A DNA stretch of 18,480 nucleotides from SXOA01 sp051004015. Its GTDB lineage: Bacteria; Planctomycetota; Planctomycetia; Pirellulales; Pirellulaceae. Shown here piece by piece: positions 7,537 through 14,641 of the stretch. Where the stretch lies: contig JBPCKT010000141.1 in the NCBI GenBank assembly GCA_051004015.1, positions 1 through 18,480 of the forward strand, written 5' to 3'. A model generated the notes under the pieces. That model searched no databases. It was not told the DNA's origin and was given only the letters and a program-made list of their open reading frames with translations. A program made the translations under genes and the position numbers. How positions within the stretch are numbered: the first letter of the stretch is position 1; the number at the start of each line of letters is the position of its first letter.

Positions 7537-8067
7537 TCACGCGATTGCTCGGCCGGTTTCAAATCCCTTGAGGTTGGATTCCGTGACGGATTCCACGATG
7601 CGCCGCGCTACCCCCCGCAGCTTCGCGCAAAAGTTCATCCCTGTCCCGTCCCCCAATCCCAGGTAAGCGCCGTTGCTTTGCAACCACGACGTTAACGGTT
7701 TCAACATGCTTTCGGAGATCCTCTCCGGACCGGTAATCACCAGGTTCTTTGGCTTGGGGCTCACCAGGGAATGGCTAAAAAACCATACCTCGTCAAATCC
7801 AAAGAACAGCCGGGCGCTGCGATCCAGCGCCAACAGACGCCGAGTTTTGAGCAATAGTCCCTTGCCGACAATCGTGCCTTCCTTCTTGAGAGTCGCCAGC
7901 CGCGAATTCTTTCCGACAAGGCCGGCAATATCGAAGGAACTGTCCAGGCAAGTGATCAGAGCATAGGCCATGCTGGCCGGAGGGTCATCCATGTCGGCGA
8001 GGAAGTCATGGATGCTGGTATCGATCCAGCCAACGGTATAGGGGGACACACGCAGCATATCATTCAC
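7537..8067 (-). CDS. Hypothetical protein, candidate immunity partner of the adjacent toxin-like gene
   Basis: 176 residues from the GTG at 8067, or 173 from the ATG at 8058, which has GGTGA five bases upstream. No family recognised. The protein is soluble-looking, with no signal peptide or membrane segment, and rich in Leu/Ser. Visible features: SPYTVGWIDTSIHDFLADMDDPP near the start, a central SARLFFGFDEVWFFS stretch, and LGLGDGTGMNF near the end. Its start overlaps the 3' end of the toxin-like gene by eight bases (or follows it by one), the usual toxin-then-immunity layout. Function as an immunity protein is inference from position and size only. One sequence line counted by hand (7741-7800) is 50% G+C against 70% for 9121-9180, suggesting acquired DNA. 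Confidence 0.65.
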   Translation of the reverse strand: MNDMLRVSPYTVGWIDTSIHDFLADMDDPPASMAYALITCLDSSFDIAGLVGKNSRLATLKKEGTIVGKGLLLKTRRLLALDRSARLFFGFDEVWFFSHSLVSPKPKNLVITGPERISESMLKPLTSWLQSNGAYLGLGDGTGMNFCAKLRGVARRIVESVTESNLKGFETGRAIA

Positions 8068-8296
8068 CGGCTTTCAAAGCCCTTGCAGGCTGGCGAGGCG
8101 GAACCTGAGACCAATTCCAATCGTGCGCGTGGGGATCCCCGACGCCGGCGTGATCGTGTCCATAATCGATATTCTTGATCGCTCGGCCATCGGAGCCATA
8201 GTATCGTTTTTGAATCAACTGTCCGTCGGAATCCCGCTTTTCGGCAACCGTATTGGGCGTGCCATTGCTCGAAAGATCGCCTGAGCTTCTTGCCAT
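8060..8296 (-). CDS. Small polymorphic-toxin-C-terminus-like protein
   Basis: 78 residues. The segment QKRYYGSDGRAIKNIDYGHD, then HAGVGDPHAHDWNW, ending PPRQPARALKAGE, resembles a short domain I recall from the C-terminal ends of Rhs/phage-associated polymorphic toxins: RYY-x-x-DG-x-x-x-x-x-IDY, then a His-rich GHDH...PHAHDW. The closely spaced His and Asp residues could bind a metal or form a nuclease site, but the activity is not known to me. There is no Rhs/YD core, signal or secretion module upstream: the frame is closed by a TGA at 8315-8317, and there is no Shine-Dalgarno at 8296. It is either a free-standing small gene or an orphan toxin cassette that lost its carrier. Its stop overlaps the start of the partner gene. 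Confidence 0.65.
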   Translation of the reverse strand: MARSSGDLSSNGTPNTVAEKRDSDGQLIQKRYYGSDGRAIKNIDYGHDHAGVGDPHAHDWNWSQVPPRQPARALKAGE

Positions 8297-8374
8297 CTGA
8301 CTGGGACCTGTGCATCAATGGGCGGCACTAGCTTCAATATACATGTCTTGCATTGGCTCGACAATTCAACCGCC

Positions 8375-9898
8375 TCAACCTGCGCCGACCCCTCGATCAA
8401 ACGCATCCTGGTCCCTCAAATTCAGCGCCAGGGTCGATTCAAACAGTCCCGACGAAATCTGCCACGACGGGTTCTCGTCCGTGTGGCTGTTGCAGTGGCT
8501 GACGATCAGGTGGTAGAGGAACTTGAAGAGCCGGCGGGGGACGCGGAGGCTGCGGAAGGCTTCGATCAGGCGGGGGGCGGAGACGGAGGGCTCGAACAGC
8601 TCGCGGACGCTCGGCTTTTGATTGTTGCCGCTGCCGGGGGTGGTGTTGGCACAGGCCCGGACTCGGGCAGTGGCCACGTCGAACAGGGCCTCGCCGGTCC
8701 ATTCGAACGACGGAATCATGTTCTGCTTGTCGAGCCGGGCCCGCTGGTAAAAATCCCGCTCTTCTCGCTCCACGAAGCGGGTCAATTCCAGCGGCAGCAT
8801 CAGTTTCAGGCCCAGACCCGGATGCTTGAGGAACTTGTTGTCGAGCATCGGCCAGAGCAGGGCCTTCATCAATTCCGCGGAGCCGTTGATTAAATGCGGC
8901 TCATCGACCCGGTCCACCAGCACGATGATGCCGGGGTGGCCGAGGGTCTGCAGAATGGCTTGGAACTTCAGCAAAAGCTCGTAGCGGCTGTCCGTGCTGT
9001 CTTTGTTCGGCAACGGTTGGCTGGATAGCTCGGCAGGGGTGAATTGCTGAAGCACCTGCCGCAACGGGTTGGTTTCGCGGTTCCCCACGCGCATCCGCCG
9101 CAGAACGCCGCGGGCCAGCCAGAAGTATTTCCAGGCCCGCCAGGCCCACGGGGCGAAGCCGGCCAGCGCCAGCGGAATGCTGGCCCACCACGGCGGTATC
9201 CAGCCCTGCATCCCGCCATTCCACATGCAGAGCAGCAGCACGCAAAACAGCACCAGCCAGGTCCAGCCGAGAACCAGCGGCCAGAAGGAGAGCAGCGTGT
9301 TGTACTTCAGGGCGCGGCGCAAGCGGTGCCAGCGCCCCTTGAACGTCTCCGCCGTGGACTGGTCGTAGCAGGCCGCGAGCAGCAAAAGGTCGCGCGCCTG
9401 ATGCCGATCCAGCTTCTGCGTCGCCGACGCCTCGATTTCGCAGTGAACCGACTGGCTCGGCTGGCGGACGTCGAGCAGCCGGTCCACGAGGCCGGTGACG
9501 CCGAGGGACAGGATGCTGTCCATGTGGTCCCACAACTTCCAGTGGGCCAGGACCTTATCCGCCCGCTTCTGTCGATTTCCCAGGCGGTCGCGAAAGCGGT
9601 CGAGGAACGGGTTGAAGTCGTCGTAATGAATGACAAACAGCCGCCGCCCGGGGTGCTCGCGGTTGTACTGCTCCAGGTGCCGGGCCAGTTGCAGCCGCAT
9701 GGCCGTTTTGCCGGAGCCTTTCTCGCCGAACACGATGGCGCTGGCCGGCTCGGCGGGGTCGCCGTAGACCTTGTCCCAGGTGGGGTGATAGGTGCTATCG
9801 ATGCAGTGCTCCTTGAACACCGGATCGGTCTGGGCATCCTCCTCCGCGAACGGATTGCGGCCGATGCCGTGATGGTCAAGGAAGTCTTGGACTTTCAT
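8375..9898 (-). CDS. Membrane-anchored P-loop NTPase, KAP-like
   Basis: 507 residues from the ATG at 9898. The N-terminus has GIGRNPFAEEDAQTDPVF, a pattern seen before the P-loop in ExeA/AAA-type ATPases. Walker A is GEKGSGKT (58-65). Two strongly hydrophobic segments (about 203-226 and 237-262, rich in Trp) lie between Walker A and Walker B (GIIVLVDRVDE, about 323-333). Membrane segments inserted between the Walker motifs are the hallmark of KAP-family NTPases (Kidins220/PifA), which act at the inner membrane; some are linked to phage exclusion. The C-terminal ~170 residues are helical and not assigned. A start at 9937 would add 13 residues; 9898 is chosen because MKVQDFLDHHG gives a clean domain start. 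It ends 78 bases before the toxin-like gene on the same strand, so co-transcription is possible. Confidence 0.8.
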   Translation of the reverse strand: MKVQDFLDHHGIGRNPFAEEDAQTDPVFKEHCIDSTYHPTWDKVYGDPAEPASAIVFGEKGSGKTAMRLQLARHLEQYNREHPGRRLFVIHYDDFNPFLDRFRDRLGNRQKRADKVLAHWKLWDHMDSILSLGVTGLVDRLLDVRQPSQSVHCEIEASATQKLDRHQARDLLLLAACYDQSTAETFKGRWHRLRRALKYNTLLSFWPLVLGWTWLVLFCVLLLCMWNGGMQGWIPPWWASIPLALAGFAPWAWRAWKYFWLARGVLRRMRVGNRETNPLRQVLQQFTPAELSSQPLPNKDSTDSRYELLLKFQAILQTLGHPGIIVLVDRVDEPHLINGSAELMKALLWPMLDNKFLKHPGLGLKLMLPLELTRFVEREERDFYQRARLDKQNMIPSFEWTGEALFDVATARVRACANTTPGSGNNQKPSVRELFEPSVSAPRLIEAFRSLRVPRRLFKFLYHLIVSHCNSHTDENPSWQISSGLFESTLALNLRDQDAFDRGVGAG

Positions 9899-9973
9899 GG
9901 TGTCGTTTCCAGGGGTCAGGACTTTCTCCCTCATCATAGTTGCCAGCAGCAGACGGGGGGGCTGGGAGCTGGG

Positions 9974-10044
9974 CAGTGTTCAGTTTTCAGTTTTCAGTGT
10001 TCAGTATTTAGTGCTTCCCGCTGAAAACTGAAAACTGAACACTG
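9974..10044. repeat. Heptamer tract (consensus GTTTTCA) folded into a 24-base inverted repeat
   Basis: The left arm (9974-9997) and right arm (10021-10044) are perfect 24-base reverse complements with a 23-base loop. Each arm is made of seven-base units of the form GTGTTCA/GTTTTCA; on the left the units continue into the loop (9976-10010, five units). It lies between the divergent NTPase and porin genes, 76 bases upstream of the NTPase start. There is no transposase, so it is a repeat element and not an IS. Confidence 0.8.
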
Positions 10045-10312
10045 TCTGTACGACGCCCTGCATCAGTAAGTGCTAGCAATTCGCTTGGGCAACTTTGCCG
10101 GTCAGGAAGGCTTTTTACCGTGGTCGCGTTTATTTCATGCAGTGCCAGCGGGGGACACGAAAACCTAAGACAGAGCGCCGCGCCACCCTGGAATTTCGTA
10201 GGCGGAAAAAGTGTTGGTGGCTGCCGCGCCAAGTTCCTCCGTTCCGAGTGCTTTGGCCGCCCCGCGCGCTGGAGCCAGCGGTCTACCCACCGCTCCCCAA
10301 AATTTTTGAGAC

Positions 10313-10319
10313 AAGGAAG
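10313..10319 (+). promoter_or_regulatory. Ribosome binding site of the porin gene
   Basis: AAGGAAG seven bases before the ATG at 10327. It fixes the porin start, since the open frame runs upstream to 10120. Clear Shine-Dalgarno sequences are rare in this window, which suggests strong translation of this gene. The 280 bases upstream (10045-10326) hold no other gene I can support. Confidence 0.75.
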
Positions 10320-10326
10320 TTGGCCA

Positions 10327-11811
10327 ATGAGAATCGCCTACCGCCACGCCTTCGTGGCCGCGCTCTGCGCGTTTTCCCCGGCGTTTGCCTGGGCTCAATC
10401 GTCGGAAACCCAGACGGTGGAGGTCCAGACCTCGGCAGGGGACTCGAGCACGTACTACCTTTCTGATGCCGTCGATCAGCCGGCTCGCTCCCCCAGCGAC
10501 CAGGTCGTCACGCCGGTCAACGGGGTCGTTCAGGGCCCCGGCTGCGACCTAGGACCCAGTTGCGACATGGAGGCCGCTTGCGAGAGCTGCGATGACGGCT
10601 GCGGCTGCCGTCGCTGGCCGTGCGGATGCCTGCTGGAAGACCTCGGCGAAGCCCATAGCCTGAGCAATCGCTGTGGCCTCGAGTGCCGCGGCATCAAGGC
10701 GGGCGGCTACATTGCCCAGAGCTACGTTTGGAACCCCTACCAGCCCAACGACCGGTTCAACGGTCCGCTGACCTGGACCGACCGGGCGAACGATTACCAA
10801 CTCAACGAAATCTATTTCTACGCCGGCAAACCGGCTGACAACGAAGGCTGCGGCACGGCCCTCGGCTGGCGGGTTGATACCCTGTACGGAACCAACTACC
10901 GCTGGGACACCTCGGCTGGTTTCGAATCGAACTGGGACAATGGCCAGTTTTACGGCGTGGCCGTCCCCGCATTGTACGGAGAAATCGCCTACAACGACCT
11001 GAACATCAAGATCGGCCGCTTCATCTCGCCGGTCGGCTACCACACCGTCGGTCAGGGGAACAACTTCTTCAGTTTCATCCCTTACATGTATCAGTACGGT
11101 CAGCCGTTCACCCACACCGGCGTGTGGGCCAACTACAAGCTCAGCGATGACCTGGTCATCGGCGGCGGCGTCACGCACGGCTGGGACAACAGCGACAACA
11201 CCGGCAACCCGCACGCGGGGGGCCTGATGAACGCGACCTACACGATTAATGAGCAGTCGAGCCTGGCCTGGGTCGGCGTGATTGGCCCCGAGCCGAACTT
11301 CTCCGGCGTCAACCGGCGGAGCAACGGCCTGGGCTATACCAGCCGTTACCTGCAGACGCTGGTTTACAGCAACAAGCTTTCCGATGACGAGTTGCTGGTC
11401 CTGGAATCGGACTTCGGCACGCAGGAAGACGCTGTGGCCGCCGGCGACACCGCGAGGTGGTATAGCTTCGCCGCCTGGTACTTCTGGAACACGCAGTGCC
11501 GCTGCCAGTGGGGCGCCGGTTACGAATGGTTCCGCGACGAAGGCGGGTTCCGCGTGGGGGGCCTGCTCCCCTCGCTGGGCAGCCCGGACGCCCGCGGCCT
11601 GTCGCTGGCCCGCGGCGGATATGACGGCAGCTTCCACCGCTTTGCACTGGGGCCGAAGTATTTCTTCACGCCCAACCTGTACGGCCGGACCGCCATCATC
11701 GCCGACGTGTTTGACGGCAATGTCCTCAACGCCGGCGGCCTGCGTCCCTTCGACGACGGCCTGCGGAACCACCAGGAGGTCATCTCCTTCGACCTGGTCT
11801 GGACGTACTAA
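10327..11811 (+). CDS. Outer-membrane beta-barrel porin (BBP2/OmpL-like) with Cys-rich N-terminal segment
   Basis: 494 residues. Signal peptide at 1-24 (MRIAYRHAFVAALCAF...AWA-QSS). Residues 73-120 contain ten Cys (73, 79, 85, 88, 92, 94, 99, 101, 116, 120). From about 122 (GIKAGGYIAQSYVWNPYQPND) to the end there are alternating aromatic/polar beta strands with short turns, finishing SFDLVWTY, with the C-terminal aromatic residue typical of barrel proteins recognised by BAM. Motifs IKIGRFISPVGYHTVG and QPFTHTGVWANYKL are characteristic of the 'putative beta-barrel porin-2' family common in planctomycetes. Role: diffusion of small solutes across the outer membrane. It is a single-gene unit with its own terminator. 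Confidence 0.88.
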   Translation: MRIAYRHAFVAALCAFSPAFAWAQSSETQTVEVQTSAGDSSTYYLSDAVDQPARSPSDQVVTPVNGVVQGPGCDLGPSCDMEAACESCDDGCGCRRWPCGCLLEDLGEAHSLSNRCGLECRGIKAGGYIAQSYVWNPYQPNDRFNGPLTWTDRANDYQLNEIYFYAGKPADNEGCGTALGWRVDTLYGTNYRWDTSAGFESNWDNGQFYGVAVPALYGEIAYNDLNIKIGRFISPVGYHTVGQGNNFFSFIPYMYQYGQPFTHTGVWANYKLSDDLVIGGGVTHGWDNSDNTGNPHAGGLMNATYTINEQSSLAWVGVIGPEPNFSGVNRRSNGLGYTSRYLQTLVYSNKLSDDELLVLESDFGTQEDAVAAGDTARWYSFAAWYFWNTQCRCQWGAGYEWFRDEGGFRVGGLLPSLGSPDARGLSLARGGYDGSFHRFALGPKYFFTPNLYGRTAIIADVFDGNVLNAGGLRPFDDGLRNHQEVISFDLVWTY

Positions 11812-11842
11812 GCCAGCCGCGGAGTTTTGTCTCAAAATCAAC

Positions 11843-11880
11843 AGCCGCCCGGAGAAGCAATTCTCCGGGCGGCTTTGTTT
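11843..11880 (+). terminator. Intrinsic terminator of the porin gene
   Basis: A perfect 14-base stem, AGCCGCCCGGAGAA (11843-11856) with its complement at 11861-11874, a GCAA tetraloop and then TTGTTT. It starts 31 bases after the porin stop codon. This is the only convincing intrinsic terminator in the window. Confidence 0.9.
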
Positions 11881-11903
11881 CTTGGGATGGGGCCTCTGCA
11901 CTC

Positions 11904-11945
11904 GGTACTCAGTGCTCAGTACTTCAGTACGGAGTACCTAGTACG
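11904..11945. repeat. Heptamer-like tract GTACTCA with inverted ends
   Basis: Units GTACTCA (11905), GTGCTCA (11912) and GTACTTCA (11919, one extra base), followed by GTAC-rich sequence. GGTACTC (11904-11910) is the reverse complement of GAGTACC (11932-11938), so the tract can fold. It overlaps the last codons and stop of the minus-strand gene ending at 11938. Confidence 0.65.
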
Positions 11946-12978
11946 TACCGTTCCTCGTCTCAAAGTGCGTCGGCTTGTCCAGTGACCGGCCGCCACTACT
12001 CACCCAGTTAGCGGTCCAGCGCACTATCGATTCCAGCGGCGTCCGTGGAGTCCCCAACAGGCCATCGAGCCGCGCCGTATTGCAGACCAGCGCCATGCCG
12101 CTTTCCTTCCCCCCCAAGACCGGCTGGCGGCCAAGCAGCTCGCCGAGTTGCTCGGCGAGCTCCCGCACCGCCAGCATGGGCCCGCTCAAATTGAGAGCCA
12201 CCGCGGGTGACGACGCTAAATCCAGGGAGCGGAGGATCAACTCGTTGGCGTCCCCTTGCCAGATGGCATTGAAGTGGCCGCTGACCAGCGGAATCGGCTC
12301 GCCTCGGAGGATTTTGCCGGCGATGTCAGCGATGACCCCGTACCGCAGGTCCAGCGCGTAGCTCAGCCGGAGAAGCGCGACATGAGTTCCATACTGCTGG
12401 GAGAAGTATTCGAAGATCCGCTCCCTCGCGACGGCGGCGTTTGCGTATTCCCCCAGCGGCGTCAGCGGGTCGCCTTCCTTCGAGCCGCCACCCGCCACGC
12501 TGGCGAGCTGGTATACATTGGCGGTGGAGAGGGCCACAATCCGCGCGCTGCGGAACCGCTCAGCCGCCATCGCCGGCGCGAGCGTATTGGCAATCCAAGT
12601 ACGCGCCGGATTGGCGGACGTGCCGAACTTCTGCCCCACCAGGTAGATGACGTTGTCCGCCTCCGGCAGTGCTGCGAGGTCTTCGCGTTGAAGTGCATCG
12701 GCCGCCAAGGTCTTCACGCCGCGCTCTTCCAGCCAGTCCCGTGCCGCCGCATCCGAGAACCGGCTGGCGGCGAGCACCTCTAGCGGATGCCCCGCCGCTT
12801 CAGCCGCCCGCCTGGCGAGTACGGCCAGGCTGGGGCCCATCTTTCCGCCGGCCCCGAGGATTAGGAGCGGGCTGGTCAGCGTCTTAATGAACTGGACAAG
12901 CTCCGGCCGCGGAGTGGTCAGCACGTCGTCCAGGGCGGCTTCGGAATCGATGGATTCAGGCATGGGGCTGCTCTTCAT
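11938..12978 (-). CDS. NAD-dependent epimerase/dehydratase-like (atypical SDR) protein
   Basis: 346 residues. A Rossmann fold begins at LLILGAGGKMGPSLA (dinucleotide loop GAGGKMG, 42-48), then LAADALQREDLAALP and NVIYLVGQKFG, as in extended SDR proteins that act on nucleotide sugars. The catalytic Ser position is present (ALSTANVY, S151) and Tyr is Y178 in LGEYANAAVARERIFEYF, but the expected YxxxK Lys is Ala182. It may therefore bind NAD(P) without ordinary SDR catalysis or use another base. Start: ATG 12978 or ATG 12963, both without a clear Shine-Dalgarno. The final codons and TAG come from the GTACTCA repeat. It is divergent from the FHA gene and convergent with the porin, so probably monocistronic. 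Confidence 0.85.
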   Translation of the reverse strand: MKSSPMPESIDSEAALDDVLTTPRPELVQFIKTLTSPLLILGAGGKMGPSLAVLARRAAEAAGHPLEVLAASRFSDAAARDWLEERGVKTLAADALQREDLAALPEADNVIYLVGQKFGTSANPARTWIANTLAPAMAAERFRSARIVALSTANVYQLASVAGGGSKEGDPLTPLGEYANAAVARERIFEYFSQQYGTHVALLRLSYALDLRYGVIADIAGKILRGEPIPLVSGHFNAIWQGDANELILRSLDLASSPAVALNLSGPMLAVRELAEQLGELLGRQPVLGGKESGMALVCNTARLDGLLGTPRTPLESIVRWTANWVSSGGRSLDKPTHFETRNGTY

Positions 12979-13024
12979 GACCGTACTTTACCACTTCCCC
13001 GCTCACGTTCCGCCTCGCGGTAGT

Positions 13025-13030
13025 TATAAT
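13025..13030 (+). promoter_or_regulatory. Candidate -10 box of the FHA gene
   Basis: A perfect TATAAT 47 bases before the ATG at 13078, in the short gap between divergent genes. No good -35 hexamer is seen at 16-18 bases upstream, so the assignment is tentative. Confidence 0.35.
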
Positions 13031-13077
13031 GAGTCTTTCACGGAACATCCTCTAGCGGCTCTCCTCGGGCAATTTCC

Positions 13078-13749
13078 ATGTCTGGCATTACGCTCCGAGT
13101 GCTGGATGGCGCGGACCGGGGTCGCGTCTTTCAGAATCTGCCTCTGCCGATCACCATCGGCCGCGAAGAAGGCAACGCCATCCAGCTCAACGACGAGCGC
13201 ATCAGCCGTTATCACATCAAGATTCAAGAAGACCACACGCGGCTGGTCATCACGGACCTGGAAAGCACCAACGGCACCAAGGTCAACGGCGAGGACATCC
13301 AGCTCCGCATCCTCCGCTACGGCGACATCATCTCCGTCGGCCGCAGCGTGCTGCTGTTCGGCTCGCGGGACCAGATTGCCGAGCGCCTGGCCCGGCTGCG
13401 GGGGGACGACAGCGACGCGGCCGCGGCCACATTGGAGCCGGAGCAACTGGAGCGGGCTATCAACGCTTCGTCGCTGGACTTCGAGCTCAACTGGACCGAG
13501 GACAACGATTTGCAGGCCACGCTGCACGCCCTGGAGCCCCCTGAAATCCCCGAGCGGATGTCCCCCGGCCAGGCCGCCCAGCTCTCGGAGTTGCTGGAGT
13601 TCCTGCACATCCGCTTGCGGAACCTGATCGCCTCCGTCCAAGTGGACGGCACGAGCAACAAGATCCCGCTCGAAGTCCGCCAGTGGCAAGCCATCGTCGA
13701 TCTGCAAGCCCGCGTCGCCGAATACCTGCGGCTGATCGGTAATCCCTAG
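13078..13749 (+). CDS. FHA-domain protein
   Basis: 223 residues. The N-terminal FHA domain (about 4-95) has the full set of phosphopeptide-binding motifs: ITIGRE (26-30), RISRYHIKI (41-49) and LESTNGTKVNG (61-71), then YGDIISVGRSVLLFG. FHA domains bind phosphothreonine peptides made by Ser/Thr kinases. The C-terminal half (about 97-223) is charged and helical (IAERLARLRGDD, PEQLERAIN, SELLEFLHIRLRNLIASVQVDG) and may be an effector or dimerisation region; no known domain recognised there. No kinase or phosphatase gene is nearby. Start at 13078 sits immediately before the first beta strand. Confidence 0.9.
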   Translation: MSGITLRVLDGADRGRVFQNLPLPITIGREEGNAIQLNDERISRYHIKIQEDHTRLVITDLESTNGTKVNGEDIQLRILRYGDIISVGRSVLLFGSRDQIAERLARLRGDDSDAAAATLEPEQLERAINASSLDFELNWTEDNDLQATLHALEPPEIPERMSPGQAAQLSELLEFLHIRLRNLIASVQVDGTSNKIPLEVRQWQAIVDLQARVAEYLRLIGNP

Positions 13750-13772
13750 ATCGTCCGGGCAGTCGTGCCGCT

Positions 13773-14516
13773 ATGAGCTCGCCCAATCCCTACGAGCCGC
13801 CGCCACTGCCAGAAGGCGAACCACTCCCGCCTCGAGTTGCAGCGCGGGACGATGAATATGAGGTACCGCCGTTTCGCTCGCCAAAACTACTGGCCATTGT
13901 GACGAGCGTCCTCTTGGTCCTGCTGATCCTACATTCCGCGGTAGGCATGTACGTGGATCTCAAAGTTTATTGGCTCATGGATGAGTCGATTCCCGAAAGC
14001 GAGCTCGACAGCGACGCGATTTTCGTATGGCAGTCGTGGGCTGCGGCGCTCTCCATTCCTGATATTCTGCTGATGATCATCACCCGGCTTTCACTCATCG
14101 CCTGGATGTACCGTTGTCATCGCAATCTCGAATCGCTCGGTCACCGCGTGCTCGACTCCAAGCACGTTTGGGTCATCATCTGCTGGTTCGTTCCGCTCCT
14201 GAATCTGTATTGTCCGTTTCTAGTCATGCGGGAAATCTGGTGGCGCAGTTATCCCGGCGCGGAAAATTCCTTGGAACAGGCACCCGCCTCGTACTTGGTC
14301 TTTTGGTGGTGGCTTCTAAATGTGACAGCCGTCATCGGGACGTATTTTGCGAGCACATTCTCAAGCTACCAAACTTGGCCCCAATACCACGTGTTTTTGC
14401 GAACGAGTTTGCTTTCCTGGGCCTGCGAAATCGCTTGCGAGATTTTGGCCATCGTGATCATACACCGCATCTCGGGCTGGCAAATTGCCCGCAATCAGCT
14501 GCTGTCGCAACGCTAG
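13773..14516 (+). CDS. DUF4328 membrane protein
   Basis: 247 residues. A Pro-rich cytoplasmic start (NPYEPPPLPEGEPLPP), then about five membrane segments (38-60, 92-112, 132-152, 173-195, 212-232). The pattern WMYRCHRNLESLG (111-123) followed by WVIICWFVPLLNLYCPFLVMREIWW is the diagnostic core of DUF4328. Function unknown; members are integral membrane proteins in many phyla. It starts 23 bases after the FHA stop and may be co-transcribed with it. It is slightly less G+C-rich than its neighbours. Confidence 0.8.
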   Translation: MSSPNPYEPPPLPEGEPLPPRVAARDDEYEVPPFRSPKLLAIVTSVLLVLLILHSAVGMYVDLKVYWLMDESIPESELDSDAIFVWQSWAAALSIPDILLMIITRLSLIAWMYRCHRNLESLGHRVLDSKHVWVIICWFVPLLNLYCPFLVMREIWWRSYPGAENSLEQAPASYLVFWWWLLNVTAVIGTYFASTFSSYQTWPQYHVFLRTSLLSWACEIACEILAIVIIHRISGWQIARNQLLSQR

Positions 14517-14616
14517 CAGCCCACGCAAAGTAGCCCTGCATTGCATTTAAGCTAGAGAGCCTGGGCCGACTCTACCGATAAGGGGACGCGTACGGCATCT
14601 TTCGCGCTCCCCCCAG

Positions 14617-14634
14617 CGCCGCGTGGACGCGGCG
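14617..14634. repeat. Hairpin CGCCGCG-TGGA-CGCGGCG
   Basis: Perfect seven-base stem with a TGGA loop, ending seven bases before the ATG at 14642, where a ribosome binding site would be expected. It is followed by GCTAAG, which echoes the TTAGG/CCTAA arms of the 1969-1997 hairpin. It could mask the start region in mRNA or be an interspersed repeat. Confidence 0.45.
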
Positions 14635-14641
14635 GCTAAGC

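Noticed and set aside
8215..8406. Minus-strand 63-residue open frame overlapping the toxin-like gene
   Set aside because: Different frame without the toxin-like motif; no ribosome binding site.
9044..10024. Plus-strand open frame opposite the NTPase start
   Set aside because: Antisense to a clear P-loop protein, and it runs into the GTTTTCA repeat.
9974..10044. Terminal inverted repeats of an insertion sequence
   Set aside because: Only 23 bases lie between the arms, with no transposase or target duplication.
10549..11901. Minus-strand open frame opposite the porin
   Set aside because: Includes the reverse of the terminator; the porin on the plus strand has signal peptide, barrel and terminator.
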